From Fidelibacterota bacterium MT.SAG.2 (GTDB lineage: Bacteria > Fidelibacterota > SORT01), in the NCBI GenBank assembly GCA_004402915.1, contig SORU01000002.1, positions 41,286-105,285 of the forward strand: DNA of 64,000 bases, in the 5' to 3' direction. The notes below the pieces were generated by a model. It had not been told where the DNA came from. It saw only the letters and a program-made list of their open reading frames with translations, and ran no database searches. Made by a program: the position numbers and the translations under genes. Below, piece by piece: positions 61,439-64,000 of this stretch. Each line of letters starts with the position of its first letter. The first letter of the stretch is position 1.

Positions 61439-62977
61439 ATGCTTCCGGTAGTCAATTCTGAGCAGATGATGATCGTCGAACGGCGTTCGATCGACTCTCA
61501 GAAAGTTTCCATAACCGCTCTGATGGAAGCGGCAGGACTCAAAATATCTGAAGCGGTGATGGACCTTTTGAACGGCTTGGAAAATCCGAACGTTGCTCTT
61601 GTCTGTGGTAAAGGGAACAACGGTGGCGATGCTCTTGTAGCGGCGCGGCATCTAACGGCAAACGGTATCTCCAACAAAGTCTTTCTCATAAGCAAGAAGG
61701 AAGCTATGAAAGGGGATGCTCTCGCAAATCTTGAGATACTTCTGAAGACACAGCCTGATTCGGTGGAGTTCGTTATAAATCCTGAAGATATGTCGCTGAA
61801 TTCATTCGATATAGTCGTTGATGCCATACTCGGGACGGGAAGCTCGGGCGAACTGCGGGAACCCGCTAAATCCGCAGTAAAACAATTTTCCAATTTATCC
61901 GCAAAAGTTATAGCGGTCGATATGCCAACGGGAGTCAGCTCGGATAATGGAAGCGTCGGGGATGATTATGTAAAAGCGGACAGTACCATCACGATGGGTC
62001 TGCCGAAAATAGGGCAGCAGTTCTCTCCGGGGAAAGAACTTTGCGGAGAGGTGAAGATAGCGCGCATCGGCTTTCCCGCATCAGCAATGGAAGATGACTC
62101 GATCAATACCTTTATCCCCGAAAAGATTGATATCAGGCGATTGATCCCCGAACTGCCAAAGGAAAGTTATAAGCACAAGAGAGGAAAAGTTCTTGCCGTC
62201 GGGGGTTCAAGAGGAATGACGGGCGCTATCGTACTGTCGAGTCAAGCCGCACTCTCCATGGGCTGTGGATTGGTGATAACCGCAGTACCGGCAAGCCTGA
62301 ATCCTATATTTGAAATCAAACTAACCGAGGAAATGACGCTGCCGCTCAAAGACGAATCGAAGGGTTATTTTACAGCTGAGTCGAGCGGTCAACTTCTCGA
62401 TTTTTACGAGTGGGCAGACGTAATGCTGATAGGACCCGGAATGGGCGGCGATCCGAAAACCGCCGAGTTCATAATCAGGGTGGCGGAAGCGACGCGTATT
62501 CCGATGGTGATAGACGCCGACGCGCTAACCGCCTTTCGGGAGCGGACTTCGCTTCTTGCTCATCTCGGAAGCGCCGCGGTATTGACTCCGCATTACGCCG
62601 AGTTCGCTGATCTGTTTGAATGCACCATCGACATGATCAAAAGAGACCCGGTCTCCATCGCGCGGGAATCGGCATTGAAATACGGAATAAATATCGTCTT
62701 GAAAGGCGCGCCGACCGTCACCGCCGACCTCGACGGCAATGTATACATAAATAGCACAGGCAATCCGGGAATGGCTACCGCCGGTTCCGGTGACGTTTTG
62801 ACGGGAATGATAGGCTCTCTCATCGCGCAGGGGTTAACACCTAAAGATGCCGCATTCGCGGGAAGCTATCTTCACGGTCTTGCAGGAGATATAGCCTCTG
62901 CTGAGATGGGAGAGCGGACCATGAAAGCCTCGGATATTATTAAATTCTTTCCAAAAATGTATGAGAGTATCAAATGA
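61439..62977 (+). CDS. nnr: Bifunctional NAD(P)H-hydrate epimerase / ADP-dependent dehydratase
   Basis: 512 residues. The N-terminal YjeF_N epimerase (about 1-215) has 'LVCGKGNNGGDALVAARHL' and 'AVDMPTGVSSDNG'. The C-terminal ribokinase-like dehydratase (about 230-505) has 'KVLAVGGSRGMTGAIVLSSQ' and the nucleotide motif 'AGSGDVLTGMIGSLIAQGL'. Together they repair hydrated NAD(P)H. The acpS-nnr pairing is common. It overlaps the VanZ-like gene by ATGA. Confidence 0.96.
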   Translation: MLPVVNSEQMMIVERRSIDSQKVSITALMEAAGLKISEAVMDLLNGLENPNVALVCGKGNNGGDALVAARHLTANGISNKVFLISKKEAMKGDALANLEILLKTQPDSVEFVINPEDMSLNSFDIVVDAILGTGSSGELREPAKSAVKQFSNLSAKVIAVDMPTGVSSDNGSVGDDYVKADSTITMGLPKIGQQFSPGKELCGEVKIARIGFPASAMEDDSINTFIPEKIDIRRLIPELPKESYKHKRGKVLAVGGSRGMTGAIVLSSQAALSMGCGLVITAVPASLNPIFEIKLTEEMTLPLKDESKGYFTAESSGQLLDFYEWADVMLIGPGMGGDPKTAEFIIRVAEATRIPMVIDADALTAFRERTSLLAHLGSAAVLTPHYAEFADLFECTIDMIKRDPVSIARESALKYGINIVLKGAPTVTADLDGNVYINSTGNPGMATAGSGDVLTGMIGSLIAQGLTPKDAAFAGSYLHGLAGDIASAEMGERTMKASDIIKFFPKMYESIK

Positions 62978-63360
62978 ACATAATGAAATTTAACTACCAA
63001 AAGTTAGCCGCCGGATTTGCGGTATTAATATTGGGATTGTCGAGTATCCCGGCTGATAGCCTGCCTAAGCAGATCTTCTTCTCCTGGGATAAGATCTACC
63101 ACCTGATAGAGTATTTTATATTTATTCTACTCGTCGGGATGTCTTATATAACTTCCGAAACAAGACGTTTGCGGATGAAATGGATCCCATACACATTGAG
63201 AATCGGACTCATCTTTCCTATATTAGACGAACTTTATCAAAGTCTGATTCCGGGACGCCTTTCGAGCTGGTTCGATGTGCTTGCCGATCTTTCGGGTGTC
63301 TCAATTGGGATATTTGCATTAGCGTACTATTATGAAAAACATCTCAGAGACAAAGATTAG
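62974..63360 (+). CDS. VanZ-like family membrane protein
   Basis: 128 residues with four membrane helices. The VanZ pattern is visible: 'WDKIYHLIEYFIFILLVGM', then 'DELYQSLIPGRLSSWFDVLA' and 'DLSGVSIGIF', with the conserved Asp-Lys-His, Glu-Tyr, Asp-Glu and Pro-Gly-Arg residues. VanZ of enterococci gives low-level teicoplanin resistance, but most members have other, unknown envelope roles. It is coupled to nnr and ends one base before recN. Confidence 0.88.
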   Translation: MNIMKFNYQKLAAGFAVLILGLSSIPADSLPKQIFFSWDKIYHLIEYFIFILLVGMSYITSETRRLRMKWIPYTLRIGLIFPILDELYQSLIPGRLSSWFDVLADLSGVSIGIFALAYYYEKHLRDKD

Positions 63361-63984
63361 ATGCTGAAACGACTCACGATCACGAATTTCCAGCTGATCG
63401 AATCCGCGGATATAGAGTTCGGACCTGGTTTGAACGTTATTACGGGTGAGACAGGTTCGGGAAAATCGATGCTCATTAACGCCATCAACGTTCTTCTCGG
63501 TAAACGGACAAGCGCCGATGTAGTCCGCAAGGGCGCTGAGGAATCGATTGTGTCTTCCGAATTCAGAGCTCTATCCGGCGTGAACCCTCTCTTAGATAAG
63601 AAAGGGGAGAATGAACAATTTGAACTTTCCCGGATCGTAAACGTATCAGGCGGGTCAAAGTTTAGACTGAACGGAAAAAGTATCAGCGCTGGAGAGGTTC
63701 AATCTCTCGCTAAACAGCTGATTGACCTGCATGGGCAACATGAACATCAATCGCTTTTAGATTCAAAACGCCATGTTGAATTCATCGATGCGAGCGGAGA
63801 TCTCGACGGACTGACAGACAGGGTAAAGTTCAAATATCTTGAAACGAAAGCGGCGAAAGCTGCGCTTGACCTGCTGTTGGAGCGGAAACGGTTGATAGAG
63901 GAAAAACGGGAGCTGTTGGAATTCAAAATGAAAGAATTCAAGGAGGTGGCGCCGAAGGAACCGCTACACGCCTGCGGCCGATAA
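63361..63984 (+). CDS. recN: DNA repair protein RecN, N-terminal part with an abnormal end
   Basis: The first about 199 residues are good RecN: 'MLKRLTITNFQLIESADIEF', Walker A 'GETGSGKSM', and the RecN-specific 'LIDLHGQHEHQSLLDSKRH'. RecN is an SMC-like ATPase of about 550 residues that acts on double-strand breaks. Here the frame changes after 'KEVAPKE' into 'PLHACGR' and stop at 63984, and none of the three frames of the last 40 bases looks like RecN. Either the gene is truncated by a rearrangement, or the sequence end is an assembly or junction artefact. Confidence 0.85.
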   Translation: MLKRLTITNFQLIESADIEFGPGLNVITGETGSGKSMLINAINVLLGKRTSADVVRKGAEESIVSSEFRALSGVNPLLDKKGENEQFELSRIVNVSGGSKFRLNGKSISAGEVQSLAKQLIDLHGQHEHQSLLDSKRHVEFIDASGDLDGLTDRVKFKYLETKAAKAALDLLLERKRLIEEKRELLEFKMKEFKEVAPKEPLHACGR

Positions 63985-64000
63985 TCCTTACTTCCATAAC

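Noticed and set aside
63955-64000. Cloning-vector or fosmid end
   Set aside because: CCTGCGGCCG looks restriction-site-like, but I cannot match the following bases to any vector; left as an unexplained junction.

Overview
The window comes from a bacterium of the FCB superphylum, most likely Marinimicrobia (SAR406) or a near relative such as Ignavibacteria or Calditrichota. The reasons are a type IX secretion (T9SS) cargo tail of the 'NYPNPFNPVTTIKY' kind, 'CGDD(D/N)PT'-type lipoproteins, zinc-binding forms of S14, S4, L33 and L36, and gene order. The assignment is by recognition of sequence style, not by a phylogeny.

Layout. 1-4.5 kb: the 5' part of a multi-PAS histidine kinase (cut by the window edge), a TerB-like protein, an HU-family protein, and a tandem pair of related membrane-anchored 'YWR(T/K)P' proteins, one interrupted by an in-frame TGA. 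4.9-5.2 kb: tRNA-Thr(TGT), tRNA-Tyr and tRNA-Gly. 5.2-9.9 kb: an accessory block lying between tRNA-Gly and tRNA-Thr(GGT). It holds a broken lipoprotein, small hypotheticals, an MDR oxidoreductase, many short repeats, and four decayed 3' ends of T9SS cargo genes. 9.9-27.3 kb: tRNA-Thr(GGT)-tuf1-rpmG-tRNA-Trp-secE-nusG-rplKAJL-rpoBC-rpsL-rpsG-fusA-tuf2. 27.5-42.2 kb: the fused S10-spc-alpha ribosomal super-operon (rpsJ to rplQ, with secY, map, infA and rpoA, without adk), apparently ended by a hairpin that lies inside the start of the next gene. 42.2-53.5 kb: accessory genes (GHL10-family hydrolase, isochorismatase-like hydrolase, metallophosphoesterase, T9SS-exported beta-propeller, TauE/SafE transporter) mixed with pseudogenes, dispersed repeats and a Trp/Tyr-rich leader ORF. 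53.6-57 kb: glycolysis genes (a PPi-type phosphofructokinase, pgk, tpiA), secG and tRNA-Leu. 57-64 kb: a TPR protein, an ECF sigma factor with a beta-solenoid-like partner, HAD phosphatase, acpS, bifunctional nnr, a VanZ-like protein and a recN whose end does not look like RecN.

How it works together. Most of the window is the transcription-translation core, tightly packed and with many one-base or ATGA overlaps. Two core proteins carry unusual tails: NusG has a strongly acidic N-terminal extension of about 120 residues, and L5 has a Lys/Ala/Pro-rich N-terminal extension of about 108 residues. The two tuf copies appear identical in DNA and stop matching just outside the coding sequence, as expected from gene conversion. 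The accessory parts are full of decaying genes and at least two dispersed inverted-repeat families. I saw no CRISPR array, no rRNA and no intact transposase or integrase.
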